From Desulfobia sp. (GTDB lineage Bacteria > Desulfobacterota > Desulfobulbia > Desulfobulbales > SURF-16), in assembly GCA_030608985.1 (NCBI GenBank), contig JAUWDC010000109.1, positions 1-5,526 on the forward strand: 5,526 bases of DNA. The letters are read 5' to 3'. The position numbers were made by a program, and so were the translations under genes. Below the pieces are notes generated by a model, which was given only the letters and a program-made list of their open reading frames with translations, searched no databases and was not told where the DNA came from. This document shows positions 5,308-5,526 of this stretch, piece after piece (within the stretch, counting starts at the first letter, position 1; every line of letters begins with the position of its first letter).

Positions 5308-5526
5308 TTATTTGTGTTGAAAGTATTCCTGAAGAATTTTTTGGTGGTCAAAAACCAGTGGAGGGAGATTCTCTTTGTTGAAAATACCGGCATTGCGGGC
5401 ATCATCGGCTCCGTGGGGCACGCCTTTAGCGGCAGCTATATAGACGGTAGAGATTGTATGAAATCTGGGATCACGATCTGGTGATGAATAGGTGTGAAAC
5501 TGCTTGGTCAGTGTGACATCTAGGCC
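5308..5526 (-). CDS. Nudix hydrolase, ADP-ribose pyrophosphatase-like (5' end outside window)
   Basis: The minus strand is open from the window edge to a TAA at 5310-5308 and gives the C-terminal 72 residues of a protein. The segment '[22 protein letters not shown]' (split: [10 protein letters not shown], then [10 protein letters not shown]) matches the region after the Nudix box in ADP-ribose pyrophosphatases, where 'xxDPxRDPRxHxISxxYLA' is typical. It is followed by [11 protein letters not shown] and '[12 protein letters not shown]', as in the 'LP-LAFDHxxII' ending of that group. The Nudix box itself (GX5EX7REUXEEXGU) would lie to the right of the window and cannot be checked. Such enzymes split ADP-ribose or related nucleotide diphosphate sugars. 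It is on the same strand as rpsA but about 320 bases upstream and separated from it by the rpsA promoter, so it is probably a separate transcription unit. Confidence 0.82.
   Translation of the reverse strand, partial: GLDVTLTKQFHTYSSPDRDPRFHTISTVYIAAAKGVPHGADDARNAGIFNKENLPPLVFDHQKILQEYFQHK

Noticed and set aside
5263..5484. 73-codon plus-strand frame at the right edge
   Set aside because: It is antisense to the Nudix hydrolase fragment, which has recognisable family motifs; this frame has none.

Overview
The window looks like an ordinary chromosomal segment of a Gram-negative bacterium with moderate to low GC. It carries housekeeping genes plus intergenic repeat elements. The minus-strand order rpsA, sppA, ihfB and the single-domain Ppx/GppA protein fit the former Deltaproteobacteria, perhaps the Desulfobulbales or Desulfuromonadales. 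That placement is inferred from gene order and protein character; no marker here proves it. I see no defence locus, CRISPR array, transposase, rRNA or tRNA.

Layout from left to right. A 19-codon tail of a plus-strand gene ends at 60 and is followed at once by a CACAGAG-type imperfect palindrome (61-137) and a short hairpin with a T run (145-165). A minus-strand Ppx/GppA phosphatase (179-1111) converges on this. It may be preceded by a 14-codon leader ORF that overlaps its start as TGATG. A short divergent intergenic region (1156-1219) separates it from a plus-strand yciO-type YrdC-domain gene (1220-1828). That gene converges, with only 28 bases between stops, on the end of a minus-strand cluster transcribed right to left: rpsA (4987-3146), sppA (3130-2204) and an IHF-beta/HU-family gene (2147-1857).

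The rpsA cluster has a convincing promoter at 5023-5051 (17-bp spacer, extended -10, A/T-rich upstream tracts) and a strong Shine-Dalgarno sequence. Ribosomal protein S1 carries six S1 domains and an acidic C-terminal tail built from four 27-bp tandem repeats. sppA follows after 15 bases without a recognisable Shine-Dalgarno sequence.

Beyond the promoter, 5110-5307 holds no recognisable conserved gene. It contains part of a sequence that matches the ppx 3' flank over 18 bp in inverted orientation, and a small hairpin cluster. At the right edge is the C-terminal 72 residues of a minus-strand Nudix hydrolase resembling ADP-ribose pyrophosphatases, cut by the window end.

Together the genes cover translation (S1), nucleoid architecture (IHF/HU), envelope proteolysis (SppA), polyphosphate or (p)ppGpp metabolism (Ppx/GppA), a tRNA-modification-related fold (YciO) and nucleotide-sugar clean-up (Nudix). 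The unusual signals are in the repeats and start regions rather than in novel genes.
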